From NCBI RefSeq assembly GCF_014200755.1, contig NZ_JACHCM010000001.1, forward strand, positions 164,123 to 228,122: DNA of 64,000 nt. Reading direction: 5' to 3'. Below are positions 26,867 through 35,324 of this stretch, in pieces; the first letter of the stretch is position 1; each line of letters begins with the position of its first letter. A model generated the notes under the pieces. It searched no databases. It was not told the origin of the DNA and worked only from the letters and a program-made list of their open reading frames with translations. The stretch comes from Rhodanobacter sp. ANJX3. GTDB lineage: Bacteria > Pseudomonadota > Gammaproteobacteria > Xanthomonadales > Rhodanobacteraceae. Both the position numbers and the translations under genes were made by a program.

Positions 26867-27508
26867 TCAGTTTCGTCGAGCAGCTGTACCCGATACATAA
26901 CGGCTGCCTAGCACACTCCACCGCCATGGAAAATCCTTGCCTAGGCTGATGCCGATGCGAGGTCCGCCGACCAGATCCTCAGGCGGAGCCATGCCGTCGC
27001 CGACAATGGTAAAGCCATCACGGGCGCCCACCAGATCGATCCCGTTTTGTGCTCCGCTGATGCCCATGGCCTGAGTCAGCCGAGCCGGGCCACGGCACAA
27101 ATCACGATCGCGCGCTATTCGCGGGCGTGCTGCGCGCATTTGCGCGAGACCGTGCAGAGGTTCCAGCGCGCGGATGAGCACGCCGCTACCGTCGCCTTCG
27201 GGACCACACACGCAATTGCAGCACCAGTGCATGCCGTAGGTAAAGTAGACATACATATGCCCCGACCGCCCAAACATGACCGCGTTTCTTGGCGTCTTTC
27301 CCCGGTAGGTATGTGCGGCTGGGTCGATAGCGCCGACGTAGGCCTCCACCTCTACAATGCGGCCCGACCGGCCATCCGCCGACGCCAGGATTTTATTGAG
27401 CAGTTGCGGTGCGACCGTGGAAGCGTCTGGATCAAAGAAAGCGCGCGACAGGGGCGCGCCTGGCCAGACGGCCGAAGCCGATTCTTTTTGAACCACTCGA
27501 ACCTCCAT
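26867..27508 (-). CDS. 3-methyladenine DNA glycosylase (AAG/MPG type)
   Basis: This enzyme removes alkylated or deaminated purines in base-excision repair. Its 213 residues match the family; GRIVEVEAYVG (with the catalytic Glu) and DPAAHTYRGKTPRN, MYVYFTYGMHWCCNCV and RGPARLTQAMGI are diagnostic. It lies near the G:U/T mismatch glycosylase gene on the same strand, forming a small repair group. Confidence 0.94.
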   Translation of the reverse strand: MEVRVVQKESASAVWPGAPLSRAFFDPDASTVAPQLLNKILASADGRSGRIVEVEAYVGAIDPAAHTYRGKTPRNAVMFGRSGHMYVYFTYGMHWCCNCVCGPEGDGSGVLIRALEPLHGLAQMRAARPRIARDRDLCRGPARLTQAMGISGAQNGIDLVGARDGFTIVGDGMAPPEDLVGGPRIGISLGKDFPWRWSVLGSRYVSGTAARRN

Positions 27509-27611
27509 CGGTTTTGAACATGCCTATCGCATCTCGCTGGAAAGCGCCGGTGTGCCGGGGCAGAACGGCACACTCGCTCAGCACTATACGGCGAGTGGTT
27601 TTGCGAAGTCG

Positions 27612-28130
27612 CTAGGTGGGATGGTCGACCGACGCTCGATAAAGTTCACGATACGCTTCAACCAGACGGTCGAGACCGAACGCAAGATTCCTACCGCTAG
27701 GATTGGGCAGCAGCCAAATCGCCGCACCCTCCATGCGGTTCGGTTGCCGTCCCCAGGCGATGTCTCGTCGACCGGAAAGTCCGCCGTAGGCAGCCTTGCC
27801 CAGAAAGGCGATAAATCGTGGAGCATAGTGTGCGACCTTCCGTTCGAATTGGGCAGCGGCAGCGGTAAATTCCTTTGGCGAGAGCTGATCCGCACGCGCC
27901 GTCGCTCGCTTAACCACAGACGTCACACCGCAACCGTATTCCAGTAGCTCGTGGCCCTGCTCAGGCAAAATCTCCTGCGGGGTAAAGCCCGCGAGATGGA
28001 TGACTCGCCAGAAGCGATTGTTTCTTCCGGCGAAATGCCGACCAGTCGCGGCCGCCATCATCCCTGGGTTGATTCCGCAGAACAGCACGTCGAGTCCTTC
28101 GGCGATGATATCCGGGAGCTCGTCAGTCAT
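27612..28130 (-). CDS. mug: G/U mismatch-specific DNA glycosylase
   Basis: From ATG 28130 (GGTG before it) the protein has 172 residues. The Mug family active site FCGINPGMMAAATGRHFAG and the C-terminal LLPNPSGRN loop are present; the Asn of GINPG activates water. It excises uracil and ethenocytosine from mismatched DNA. The frame extends upstream to 28277 without family similarity. Confidence 0.92.
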   Translation of the reverse strand: MTDELPDIIAEGLDVLFCGINPGMMAAATGRHFAGRNNRFWRVIHLAGFTPQEILPEQGHELLEYGCGVTSVVKRATARADQLSPKEFTAAAAQFERKVAHYAPRFIAFLGKAAYGGLSGRRDIAWGRQPNRMEGAAIWLLPNPSGRNLAFGLDRLVEAYRELYRASVDHPT

Positions 28131-28385
28131 GGCACACCTCGAAGACCTAGGGCAGAGCCGAACTTGATCCGCAAGGCCAGTGTCTCGCAAATACAGATGG
28201 CATGGTTGAAGTCCAACAGCTTGGAGGCGCGAGGCCGATCTTTTCTGAACGCAATCGCCCTGAAAGCTTCTACCCAATATGGGGGATGCGTTTGCGCACG
28301 CCCAGGGGAGTTGCGGACTTCGGCGGCGTACTAACCTGGAAGCCAGAGCGTTTACATCGACAGCTCTTTATACCGCGAGGACTTC

Positions 28386-29096
28386 ATGCTTTCAGTGCGT
28401 AAAGCCAATGACCGCGGCCATGCCAACCATGGCTGGCTCGATTCGTATCACAGCTTCTCATTCGCGGACTATCGCGATGATGCCCACGTCCATTTCGGAC
28501 CGCTGCGCGTGATCAACGAAGACCGGATCCAGGCCGGCTCCGGCTTTGGCACTCATACCCATCGCGATATGGAAATCGTCAGCTATGTGCTGGAAGGCGC
28601 GTTGGCGCACAAAGATTCCATGAACAACGAAGCCGTCATCGTGCCGGGTGAGGTCCAGCGTATGACGGCGGGGACGGGGGCCGCCCATTCGGAATACAAC
28701 CACGCCGCCGCAACGACGCATTTTTTGCAGATATGGATCATTCCTTCCCGCAGTGGCCTGACGCCATCGTACGAACAGAAAATGTATCCCGACAGCGAAA
28801 AGCGCGGTGTGCTGCGTCTGGTCGCCAGCCCCACGGGTGAACGGGGCTCGGTCACCGTGCATCAGGATGTTCGCCTCTATGCCGGTCTTTTCGACGGGCA
28901 GGAGCGGGCCACGCTCGACCTGGATGCAGGGCGACTTGCGTATGTGCATGTCGTGCGCGGCAGCATCGGCATCAACGGCACTCAGCTTGCGGCCGGTGAT
29001 GCCGTCAAGCTGACCGATAAGCAGCGGGTGGAGGTTGCCGAGGGCATCGATGCCGAGGTCCTGGTCTTCGATCTCACCCCTTTTCCGCGCGTCTAG
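28386..29096 (+). CDS. Pirin family protein (YhhW-like)
   Basis: The 236-residue bicupin starts MLSVRKANDRG. The N-terminal cupin carries the metal ligands in THTHRDMEIVSYVLEG and GAAHSEYNH (two His, His and Glu). YhhW-type pirins show quercetin 2,3-dioxygenase activity; the physiological substrate is unknown. It is followed after 31 bp by the frameshifted isochorismatase-like gene, probably one operon. Confidence 0.92.
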   Translation: MLSVRKANDRGHANHGWLDSYHSFSFADYRDDAHVHFGPLRVINEDRIQAGSGFGTHTHRDMEIVSYVLEGALAHKDSMNNEAVIVPGEVQRMTAGTGAAHSEYNHAAATTHFLQIWIIPSRSGLTPSYEQKMYPDSEKRGVLRLVASPTGERGSVTVHQDVRLYAGLFDGQERATLDLDAGRLAYVHVVRGSIGINGTQLAAGDAVKLTDKQRVEVAEGIDAEVLVFDLTPFPRV

Positions 29097-29127
29097 TCGA
29101 CCCCCAAAGAGCAACTCGGCGATAGAC

Positions 29128-29684
29128 ATGTCATTACTGATGCCCGACGACTGCGTTCTTCTGCTGGTCGATTTGCAGGCGGGACTGGCGTTCGCGACCG
29201 GTTCCCACGATCGGCAGATCTTTCGAAGCAATGCTGTTGCCGTCGCCCGAACGGCAAGGCGTTCGATGTTCCTGTCGTAGTCTCGACATCGGCATCGAAG
29301 GTCTATAGCGGACCGCTTATGCCGCACCTGCAGGAGGTCTTGCCGGGGACGACGGCCATCGAACGACGAAACATGAATGTCTGGGAGGACGACGCGTCTC
29401 GTGCCGCCATCGAGGCCACCGGCAAACGCGCATTGATAGTCTGCGGACTGCTGACCGAGGCATGTGTGTCGTTTCCCGTTCTGTCGGCGCTCGCGGACGG
29501 CTACCGCGTCCATGTGGTGGGCGATGCCTGCGGCGGTTTGACTTCGATGAGCCTTCAGCGGATGCAGTCGGCCGGCGCCACGGTAACCTCCTGGCTTCAA
29601 CTTCTGCTCGAATTCCAGCGCATTGGGCAGGATGCCGATGATTTGTTCGTCGGTAAATCGCTACGTCCGACCTCCGTCAGTTGA
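29128..29684 (+). pseudogene. Isochorismatase-family hydrolase, frameshifted
   Basis: The frame opens with MSLLMPDDCVLLLVDLQAGL (catalytic Asp in LLVDLQ) and breaks near 29258, reaching TAG at 29278. In the next frame the family sequence continues: KAFDVPVVVSTSASKVYSGP, then TAIERRNMNVWEDD and the nucleophile region LIVCGLLTEACVSF. One A appears to be missing in CGGCAAGGCG, where GCAAAGGCG would keep the frame. The rebuilt protein would be about 185 residues, near the YcaC-like size. Decay seems recent; an assembly error is possible. Confidence 0.8.
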
Positions 29685-29750
29685 TGAATTGGAATCCCAA
29701 CTTAGGTGCTACACAAAACCGGGAGCGTCGTCCTTGGAGCTGGTTTCCTC

Positions 29751-29788
29751 CAGTTGTGCCTGGATCAAGCAGTTGTGCCTGGATCAAG
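29751..29788. repeat. Two exact 19-bp tandem repeats
   Basis: CAGTTGTGCCTGGATCAAG occurs twice back to back, between the isochorismatase pseudogene and the response regulator. Role unknown. Confidence 0.8.
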
Positions 29789-29820
29789 ATTACCGGGAGC
29801 CGACAAGAGCTTTGTGCTGA

Positions 29821-30246
29821 TCAATGCAGAGAGAAGTCGTCCCGAGCCGATAGCCCAAGCAGCCACTCTGCGGAAGTACGCAGTTTCGAAAATGCATTGT
29901 CAACGTGAACTGTCAGTTGTTCCTGGTTGAAAGGCTTTTGCATGAACTCGTAATCTTCGCGCATACCCTCGATATCGGCCTGGCGATCAGCAGAGAACAA
30001 AACGATGGCAACTTCCGCATGAGTTCTTACGGCTAAATCGGCTATGTCTATCCCATTCATTTCATCGGGGAAGTAGAGGTCGCTAAGGAGCAAATCCAAG
30101 CGCTGCATAGCGTTTATCGATATCGCAGCAGATAGGAAACCTTCAGCCGAGTGAACGTCGACGTGCGGCCATTGCTCCACCATCCGCTCAATCGAGTCGC
30201 GCACGTCTGGCTGGTCTTCGACAATGAGAATCGCTAAATTCGCCAT
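29821..30246 (-). CDS. Stand-alone response regulator receiver protein
   Basis: The 141 residues form one receiver domain with acidic pocket Glu10-Asp11, phosphoacceptor Asp56 in LLLSDLYFP, the Ser of LFSAD and the Lys of FMQKPF. There is no output domain, so it probably acts through protein contacts or a phosphorelay. No histidine kinase is adjacent. A fragment resembling another receiver C-terminus lies 1 kb away at 30981-31106. Confidence 0.88.
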   Translation of the reverse strand: MANLAILIVEDQPDVRDSIERMVEQWPHVDVHSAEGFLSAAISINAMQRLDLLLSDLYFPDEMNGIDIADLAVRTHAEVAIVLFSADRQADIEGMREDYEFMQKPFNQEQLTVHVDNAFSKLRTSAEWLLGLSARDDFSLH

Positions 30247-30715
30247 GTCAGCAAGCGCTCCAGCGCCTTATGGTAGACCGGACGACGACACTAGCCCTAT
30301 CGCAAGTGTCTCTGTTTTCACACACTATCGCACTATTTTGATCGCACGAACCATTCATCCCCTCGGCTTGCTGAACAGTCGGCAGGGGAATGTAAGCGAT
30401 GGAGATTTTCTATACTCCCTTCAATCCAGATCGCGATGACAGCTGGAAGGTGCCTATTCCCAGGATGGTGAAAAGCAATTTTCATCGAGAAACCATGCGT
30501 TGGCCTTCGCTCGCAAAGTTGCTAAAAAATAGGGTCGCCATCCAGAACGAAAGGATTTATCTCTGCGTCGAACGTAGCGCCAGCGGTGGCGGTTCACACC
30601 GGAACTCAAGCCGGTGAATTGAAAGGTTCGTCGTCCTCGCCGCCTACCTGAATTTGTTCATTCAATGTTTAGGACGCGGGCTTATGGTGATAACCAGAGA
30701 CTATGGGTGCTGGTT
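30247..30715. other. Intergenic region, AT-richer, no supported gene
   Basis: About 470 bp upstream of the small gene at 30716 and of the response regulator. A 72-codon frame at 30399-30617 follows a purine-rich stretch but has no convincing protein-like sequence. Confidence 0.35.
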
Positions 30716-30943
30716 ATGGCAATTTCTCGGCAAAATCTCCGGCGACAGCTTGAATCGTTTGAGTTGCAGATGCGCGTCGTCGCCGGAACATATGTCACCA
30801 CCGAGCGATTTCTGAAAGATTTTTTAGGTCGTGCGGAAAAGATTCATCGGAGTGCGCCTCCCGAAGAGCGCCAGTGGGTCTCCGATCAGATCGGCCACAT
30901 ACTCAACAAGTTTGGCTTTAAGATCATCGATGATGACTGGTAA
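30716..30943 (+). CDS. Small hypothetical protein
   Basis: This 75-residue protein from ATG 30716 is mostly alpha-helical and charged (RQNLRRQLESFELQMRVV; FLKDFLGRAEKIHRSAPPEE; DQIGHILNKFGFKII). An in-frame ATG at 30665 would add 17 residues. The frame looks coding, but no family is recognised. Confidence 0.5.
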   Translation: MAISRQNLRRQLESFELQMRVVAGTYVTTERFLKDFLGRAEKIHRSAPPEERQWVSDQIGHILNKFGFKIIDDDW

Positions 30944-30980
30944 GCGCATTAAGGCTCGCTCCCGACGAATCGCTGCCGCT

Positions 30981-31106
30981 TCATATCCGGCATCGTTTGC
31001 TCATTGACGCGCCGATCGTTTCGATCAGGTCTTTCACGTCATCTGGTTTCTGAAGCACACCGAGCAAGGCGGATAAAACCGCGCATAGAGATGGAGACCA
31101 GTACAT
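30981..31106 (-). pseudogene. Possible remnant of a response-regulator C-terminus
   Basis: A 41-codon frame contains LLGVLQKPDDVKDLIETIGA, which matches the K-P...D-L beta5/alpha5 end of receiver domains. The phosphoacceptor region is absent upstream. It may be a decayed duplicate of a receiver gene; support is one short motif only. Confidence 0.3.
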
Positions 31107-31264
31107 CGAAGGATGTATGCCCCAGGTTCCCCTCAGTCCTTTGGCAAGTCGATGGTGCAGGGTAGGTGGGTAGCCTGCTGCCGATGCCTTTCTGCCGGTC
31201 GCGAGCGCCCCCTGGCGATAAACCCGACTAACCGTGCTTCACCACGTTCTGAGCAGGGGCTCTT

Positions 31265-31591
31265 TCAGCGATCTTCGCTCTCCGCCAAGCTCCATCCCAA
31301 AGCCAGCGACGATATGGCAACCATCGCCAGCAGCATGCCGATGGCAGACGTCGATAGATCTCCAGCCAACCAGTCCCGCCAGCCGATATGCAGCAGCGGC
31401 ACATTCGCCAGGCAAAGGCCGCACGTCACGGCTCCTAGCATCACGCCCAGCCATAGCGGCCATGCAGTACGACGAGGGCGGCGCGACGGCAAATGCTGCA
31501 TCACCCGTTCGCTAAAACCGTTGTCGGCCACCGGCCCGTCGAATTGCCGGCGCAGCAGTGCTTCGAGAGTGTCGTCGTGCGATTCGTTCAT
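31265..31591 (-). CDS. Putative anti-sigma factor / membrane protein
   Basis: From ATG 31591, overlapping the sigma-factor stop as ATGA, the protein has 108 residues. A hydrophilic N-terminus (about 1-40, NESHDDTLEALLRRQFDGPV) precedes two membrane helices (LWLGVMLGAVTCGLCLANV and AIGMLLAMVAISSLALGW). Size, topology and coupling fit a small inner-membrane anti-sigma factor, though no zinc-binding HxxxCxxC is present. Confidence 0.7.
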   Translation of the reverse strand: MNESHDDTLEALLRRQFDGPVADNGFSERVMQHLPSRRPRRTAWPLWLGVMLGAVTCGLCLANVPLLHIGWRDWLAGDLSTSAIGMLLAMVAISSLALGWSLAESEDR

Positions 31592-32163
31592 GATGTTTCC
31601 TCTTTGCCGGCATGACGCCAGTCCGCGAGCCATGTTCTCAATTTTGCCTTGCCGCGTGTCGCATGGGTCTTCACCGTCCCGAGCGGCATCATCAGTACGT
31701 AGGAGGCCTCGTCGTGGCTGAGTCCCAATTGCGCACAATGCAGCAGCACCACCTGCTCGGCGGCGGACAGCTGACGCATGGCGCGTTCGAGGTCGAGCTG
31801 CAGGTCGATCCGATGCCCCGGCGCCCGAAGTTGATCCGCGGCCTGGTCGTCGAGGGCATCGATTCGCGAAGGGGTGCGGCGCGCCTGCAGAAAACAAGTG
31901 TAGGCAATGCGATACAGCCAGGTGGAGAATCGCGCTTCGCCGCGGAACTGATCCAGCTTGCGCCACGCCAGCACAAAAGTTTCCTGGGCCAGGTCGTCGG
32001 CTGCGGCATCGTCGCCGTGGAGCAGCCGACGCAATTGCGCGCGCACCATGCCCTGGTGCCGGCGCACCAATTGCTCGAACGCCCGGGTGTCGCCGTCGAG
32101 TCGTACGCGTACTGCCAGGGCCTGATCGATGCGCGCCTCGGCGGCGCTGTCAGCCACGCACAT
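31588..32163 (-). CDS. ECF-type RNA polymerase sigma factor
   Basis: The 191 residues contain sigma region 2 (LVRRHQGMVRAQLRRLL ... DDLAQETFVLAWRKLDQFRG, FSTWLYRIAYTCFL) and region 4 (AMRQLSAAEQVVLLHCAQLG, ASYVLMMPLGTVKTHATRGK). It overlaps the upstream DUF6249 gene by 14 bp and the putative anti-sigma gene by ATGA, so the three are one operon. The inducing signal is unknown. Confidence 0.92.
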   Translation of the reverse strand: MCVADSAAEARIDQALAVRVRLDGDTRAFEQLVRRHQGMVRAQLRRLLHGDDAAADDLAQETFVLAWRKLDQFRGEARFSTWLYRIAYTCFLQARRTPSRIDALDDQAADQLRAPGHRIDLQLDLERAMRQLSAAEQVVLLHCAQLGLSHDEASYVLMMPLGTVKTHATRGKAKLRTWLADWRHAGKEETS

Positions 32164-32518
32164 CTCCCCGCCGGTTCAACCACCAGCTGGCGAGGTAACC
32201 CAAACCCGTCATCAACGGCAACAGGCCGATACCCCAGAGACGATCGATGCCCAGGCCGTTATCGAGCTGGCCGGGCAACGCTAAAAACATGGCTATCAAT
32301 CCCAGGCCGCCACCGATCAGCACCAACGCCCTACGCCGTTCGCTATACACCGCCCGCGGTTCCAGCAACAGTTCCGGCGTCAGGTTTACACCTTTGTCGG
32401 CCAGCTGAAGCAGAGTGTTGTAACGCGCCTGTGTCCGCTTGTAGCCGTAGCGCAGCACGATCAGGATGATGAGCACAGGGGCCGACATCACGACGAGGGG
32501 AATCAAAAAGTAATCCAT
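32150..32518 (-). CDS. DUF6249 family membrane protein
   Basis: From ATG 32518 (GGAG upstream) the 122-residue protein has an N-terminal helix (YFLIPLVVMSAPVLIILIVL), a cytoplasmic stretch (QARYNTLLQLADKGVNLTPELL) and two C-terminal helices. This is the layout of DUF6249 proteins that often accompany ECF sigma/anti-sigma pairs in xanthomonads. It is the first gene of the sigma operon. Confidence 0.75.
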   Translation of the reverse strand: MDYFLIPLVVMSAPVLIILIVLRYGYKRTQARYNTLLQLADKGVNLTPELLLEPRAVYSERRRALVLIGGGLGLIAMFLALPGQLDNGLGIDRLWGIGLLPLMTGLGYLASWWLNRRGDVRG

Positions 32519-32588
32519 GGTCTTGCTCCAGAGGGTTATCGAGCCGAAAGGCTCAGGTGACAGATGATGAACTAGGCGGTAGCGGAAC

Positions 32589-34109
32589 TCAGTTTTTCGC
32601 GCCTTCGGCGGCAAGCAAGTCGGCAATCTGCTCGGCCAGCAGCCAATATTGCGACGGCCCTTCGTTACTGGTCAGCGCCACGGCGGCGCCTGTTTCCCAA
32701 ACCATCTCCAGGTCGGCCGTGGTGCCCTCGATGCCGCCCTGGTGGCCGCGAATGTGGCGACCGTGCGATAGCCGTTCGTCGATGCCGGCTCCCACAGCAC
32801 CGGGACCGGCCGGCACCGTGTCGTCGAACATCTTCGCCAGCGTTGTGGACTTCAACAGCTTGCCTCCGTGCAGAGCATTGGCGAAACGCAGCAGATCGGC
32901 ATTGGTGGAATAACCGCCGCCGGCGGGACTGCCCTTGTAGCCGCTCTGCGCCCAGTTTGCCTTCCACGTGCGGGAGAACAACCCATCGTCGTGGTAGTAG
33001 CCGACCGCAAGCCCGGGCACGATCTCGTCCTTGCTGTCGAAGCCGCTGGACGCCATCTGCGCCGGTTCGAAGACATGATGCTGGATATAGTCGAAGTAGT
33101 TTTCGCCCGATACGTTCTCGACGATGCGCCCGAGCAAAATGTAGCCGGCGTTGCTGTAGTTCAGCCCCTTGCCTGGCTCGCTCAACTTGGGCTGGCGGGC
33201 GATCAGCCCCAGATAGTCCACCGGATTCACGAAGCGCGCGGCGTGCTCGAAATAATCCGGCACCATGAAATCGCCCAGGCCTGCGGTGTGATGCAGGAGC
33301 TCCCATACCGTGATCTTCTTCGCCGTCGCCTGGTCGGGATATTCCTGAACCCATTTCGCCAGCGTGTCGTTCCACGAGAGTTTGCCGGCCTCGACCAGTT
33401 GCGCGATGGCGACCGCGGTGAACATCTTGCCGATCGAGCCGATGTGGAACTTCGTTTGATGGTCCACCGGTACGTTGAAGCTACGTTCGGCGAGGCCTCG
33501 GCATTCGTCGAACACGGTTTCGCCGCCATCGGAAACCGCCACGCAGCCGGAGAAATCGGACACACGTACCAGTTTGTCCAGTACGGCGCGTATCAGTTGT
33601 CCCAGCTCCGCATGCGGCACCGGGCCCTTGGGCCAGCCGGCATAAAACGGATTGTCCATCGGGACCAAGTGCGCATTCGTGAGCTGGTCTGGATGCGCCG
33701 GATCGGCGACCAGCCAGAACAGAGCGGACTGTGCGTTGCGTCGCCCCTTGACGGCGACTTCGAGCAACCCCGGCTGATGCGGGTCGGTACGCACGTCGAA
33801 TACGTCCAGTCCGCCGCTGTCGCGTGCCGCCGAAGCCAGGTCCGCGATAAACGCCGCCTTGTCGTCGGAGGCGATGGATGCCGACAGAATGCTTGGCACC
33901 CATTGCGTGATCCGTACAGGGTCATCGTTATTGGCATGGCGGATCAGCTCACCGGCGAGGTGACCCGCCGGCGTATCGGGCAGCTGCGCGTTTGCGGTGG
34001 TGGTGGCCATACAAGGCGTCGCGGCGCAAAACAGCGAAAGAGACGCCCACAAGGGGGCGAGCCGAAACGCGCGAGCTTTGGACCTGACGATGGCAATACG
34101 GTCGATCAT
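32589..34109 (-). CDS. Beta-lactamase-family serine hydrolase, exported
   Basis: About 506 residues from ATG 34109, with a signal peptide (basic start, FRLAPLWASLSLFCAATPCMA). Residues about 30-175 are an N-terminal region of unknown role. Residues about 185-500 are a class C beta-lactamase/esterase fold with SxxK as SIGK (Ser about 224), YSN about 318 and HQGG about 452. Such proteins act as D,D-peptidases or esterases in the periplasm; substrate unknown. The long frame extends 38 codons further upstream without a better start. Confidence 0.88.
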   Translation of the reverse strand: MIDRIAIVRSKARAFRLAPLWASLSLFCAATPCMATTTANAQLPDTPAGHLAGELIRHANNDDPVRITQWVPSILSASIASDDKAAFIADLASAARDSGGLDVFDVRTDPHQPGLLEVAVKGRRNAQSALFWLVADPAHPDQLTNAHLVPMDNPFYAGWPKGPVPHAELGQLIRAVLDKLVRVSDFSGCVAVSDGGETVFDECRGLAERSFNVPVDHQTKFHIGSIGKMFTAVAIAQLVEAGKLSWNDTLAKWVQEYPDQATAKKITVWELLHHTAGLGDFMVPDYFEHAARFVNPVDYLGLIARQPKLSEPGKGLNYSNAGYILLGRIVENVSGENYFDYIQHHVFEPAQMASSGFDSKDEIVPGLAVGYYHDDGLFSRTWKANWAQSGYKGSPAGGGYSTNADLLRFANALHGGKLLKSTTLAKMFDDTVPAGPGAVGAGIDERLSHGRHIRGHQGGIEGTTADLEMVWETGAAVALTSNEGPSQYWLLAEQIADLLAAEGAKN

Positions 34110-34451
34110 GGAGGCGGCTCTCTGGGTCACCGGCCGATATGGCGGTATCAATCCCTTAGATGCAGCCACCTTACCGATTGGATTCAGCGGAATAGCTTCC
34201 CCGCAAGGATAGGGAAGTGCCATACGCGGACGCAGTCTTCACGGCAGGGTATCGGCGATGGGGCGCACTGCACTTCGAATCACTTCAACACGCGTGGCTC
34301 GCTTTGCGCTTTGTCGAAGGCCTTTTTGCCGCTGTCCTGCGAGCTCGCCAATAGCGATTTTTCCGAAGTGCTCATCGGCCATGAACTTATCTATGGCCCA
34401 AGGCCACCCGGTCGACGCATCGCTGCCGGCGTCGCGTTGCACCGGCGCGGT

Positions 34452-34970
34452 ATGTCGCCCGCCAGCCGGCTCGCCGTGATCGACTACTCGCGCCCTTCCA
34501 CCGAGCAGCGGCTGTGGGTGTTCGATCTGGATAGCCGCACGCTGCTTTTCAGGGAGCTGGTCGCCCACGGTCGCAATAGCGGCGACAACTTGGCCACGCG
34601 GTTCTCCAACGCCGACGAAAGCCTTTCCTCGAGCATCGGCCTGTATCGCACCATGAGTCCGTACAGCGGCCACAACGGCTACTCGCTGCGCATGCAGGGT
34701 CTGGAGCCCGGTTTCAACGACCACGCCATGGAACGCGCCATCGTGATCCACGGCGCGGCATACGTCAGCGCCGACATGGCGAAACAGCACGGTCGCATCG
34801 GCCGCAGCTGGGGCTGCCCCGCCGTTCGCACCGCCGTGGCGCACCAGCTGATCGATGCGCTGAAAGACGGCCAGTTGGTGTTCTCGTACTACCCCGACCA
34901 GCGCTGGCTCGGCGCGTCGACGTATCTCAATTGCGGCGAATCGACCGCGGCGCTGGCGCGGGCAAATTAG
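34452..34970 (+). CDS. Murein L,D-transpeptidase catalytic domain protein (YkuD-like), N-terminus unclear
   Basis: The 172 residues from ATG 34452 match the exported L,D-transpeptidase-like family: LAVIDYSRPSTEQRLWVFDL, LVAHGRNSG, IVIHGAAYVS and the catalytic region GRSWGCPAVR. Members normally have a signal peptide and a short helical domain before LAVIDYS. Here no signal peptide is readable in this frame, while a family-like fragment (HPVDASLP) lies in another frame just upstream. The 5' end is thus probably damaged or uses an unrecognised start. Confidence 0.7.
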   Translation: MSPASRLAVIDYSRPSTEQRLWVFDLDSRTLLFRELVAHGRNSGDNLATRFSNADESLSSSIGLYRTMSPYSGHNGYSLRMQGLEPGFNDHAMERAIVIHGAAYVSADMAKQHGRIGRSWGCPAVRTAVAHQLIDALKDGQLVFSYYPDQRWLGASTYLNCGESTAALARAN

Positions 34971-35324
34971 CTCGTATAAATGGTCCCTACCTCTGAATGG
35001 CACCACTGCTTAGCAAGTGCCGAGCCGGCGCAACGTGGGTGATTAGAGAGGGATATAGGGGGTAGGGTGGGCGGCAGCTTCCGACTCATTTAAGTCGCTC
35101 GCGAACGGCCGCTCTGGGGCGTCAAATTTTCTGGGGGTAGCAGCAAAATAGTAGCCGTGAGTGTTGCAGCTCGTTCAAAGTTGACCAGTGCTGTTCTTTC
35201 TCGACTGACCTTGCCTTGAGTGTTGACACCCAAGGGCCAGCCCCAATTTATTGATCATGCAGGTGGTTGGCCAATAACGAAAATGTCAGCGCGTTCATCG
35301 TCGATCCTGTGCAAGTCCAACAGC
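34971..35324. other. Gap at the left edge of the accessory island
   Basis: These 354 bp hold no supported gene. Stretches such as CGTCAAATTTTCTGGGGG and AAGTTGACCAGTGC at about 35120-35190 recall insertion-sequence ends, but no terminal inverted repeat could be paired. Confidence 0.3.

Noticed and set aside
30399..30617. 72-codon plus-strand frame
   Set aside because: No recognisable fold or family and an atypical end; not enough to call a gene.
32868..34440. 700-codon plus-strand frame opposite the serine hydrolase gene
   Set aside because: Antisense shadow of a well-supported gene in GC-rich DNA; only its last part (34452-34970) shows a protein family.
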